DNA of 64,000 nucleotides. Source: Alteromonadaceae bacterium M269 (GTDB lineage Bacteria; Pseudomonadota; Gammaproteobacteria; Enterobacterales; Alteromonadaceae). A program made the position numbers and the translations under genes. The stretch lies in contig SMNZ01000008.1 of the NCBI GenBank assembly GCA_004353515.1, positions 108,316-172,315 of the forward strand. Direction: 5' to 3'. The notes beneath the pieces were generated by a model that did not search any database, was not told the DNA's origin, and worked only from the letters and a program-made list of their open reading frames with translations. Of this stretch, positions 63,861 to 64,000 are shown piece by piece (the stretch's first letter is position 1; the number at the start of each line of letters is the position of its first letter).

Positions 63861-64000
63861 TGTTTCATATTCACTCTCAACCATGGTCTAGCTTAAGTCT
63901 TTTAAAAGGTATCGTCTTAAGTGCGATACTTTTGGTGTCTACCATGGCATCTTCCCAAGTTAGAGCTGAATCAGATAATCCATACATATTGCTACAAGAA
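63860..64000 (+). CDS. mlaC: MlaC N-terminus (partial, runs off the window)
   Basis: An ATG at 63860, sharing its first base with the mlaD stop (TAATG), opens 47 codons that continue past the window end. They encode a signal peptide (LKGIVLSAILLVSTMASSQV, cleavage near VRA-ES) followed by SDNPYILLQE, typical of the periplasmic phospholipid shuttle MlaC. The position after mlaD fits the mlaFEDCB order. Confidence 0.85.
   Translation, partial: MFHIHSQPWSSLSLLKGIVLSAILLVSTMASSQVRAESDNPYILLQE

Noticed and set aside
1-64000. CRISPR arrays, insertion sequences, prophage or integron attC sites
   Set aside because: No regularly spaced direct repeats, transposase, integrase or phage structural genes were seen. 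The 183-bp palindrome lacks the core sequences of attC.

Overview
The window is chromosomal DNA of a gammaproteobacterium. The right end carries the gammaproteobacterial order mlaFEDC | yrbG-kdsD-kdsC-lptC-lptA-lptB-rpoN-hpf-ptsN-rapZ-ptsO-mgtE, with LPS, NTR-PTS and Mla genes as expected. Base composition is moderately AT-rich, coding density is high, and genes such as rraB, folE, parC, a DUF2982-type gene and an NSS transporter suit a marine, Kangiella- or Oceanospirillales-like organism. That placement is an impression, not a demonstrated assignment. I saw no rRNA, tRNA, CRISPR array, prophage or insertion sequence.

Region 1 (about 110-22425) is the most unusual part. Fifteen minus-strand genes run from 16305 down to 110. 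In transcription order they encode a PD40/hydrazine-synthase-alpha-like lipoprotein cytochrome, an SH3b-plus-beta-barrel protein, a second small beta-barrel, a TlpA-like thioredoxin, a DUF4266 lipoprotein and a DUF3570 protein. After a 183-bp palindrome come a small periplasmic coiled-coil protein, three TPR proteins, a short exported protein, a MotA/TolQ/ExbB proton-channel protein, two ExbD/TolR proteins and a TonB-like protein with an AgmX/PglI-type tail. Divergently, three plus-strand genes (17096-22425) encode two exported c-type haem proteins, one with a LamG domain, and a Tat-exported DUF1501-like protein. The layout looks like an Agl/Glt-type energised envelope machine joined to surface cytochromes, and is the best candidate for an undescribed system.

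Region 2 (22.5-35 kb) is a mosaic of single genes: a methyl-accepting chemotaxis protein with a possible sigma-28 promoter, msrA, an NSS symporter, an SDR-type protein, a MATE exporter, a YggN/DUF2884 protein, small membrane proteins, a MalY/PatB aminotransferase, a UPF0149 protein, folE, and an unlisted 41-codon CxxC membrane protein followed by a DUF2982-type gene.

Region 3 (35-53 kb) holds signalling and housekeeping genes: a 7TM hybrid histidine kinase, a sorbosone-dehydrogenase-like protein, parC, an Hpt-HD-GYP fusion, an ECF42-type sigma factor with its YCII/DGPF partner, a transglutaminase-like TPR lipoprotein, an ankyrin protein, plsC-like, rraB, an aspartoacylase-like peptidase-fold protein, an aldehyde dehydrogenase, a DUF2892 protein and mgtE.

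Region 4 (53.4-64 kb) is the conserved rpoN/lpt/kds block and the divergent mla operon. Together they build and maintain the asymmetric outer membrane (Kdo synthesis, LPS transport, phospholipid retrograde transport) and nitrogen/PTS-linked regulation. The window ends inside mlaC.
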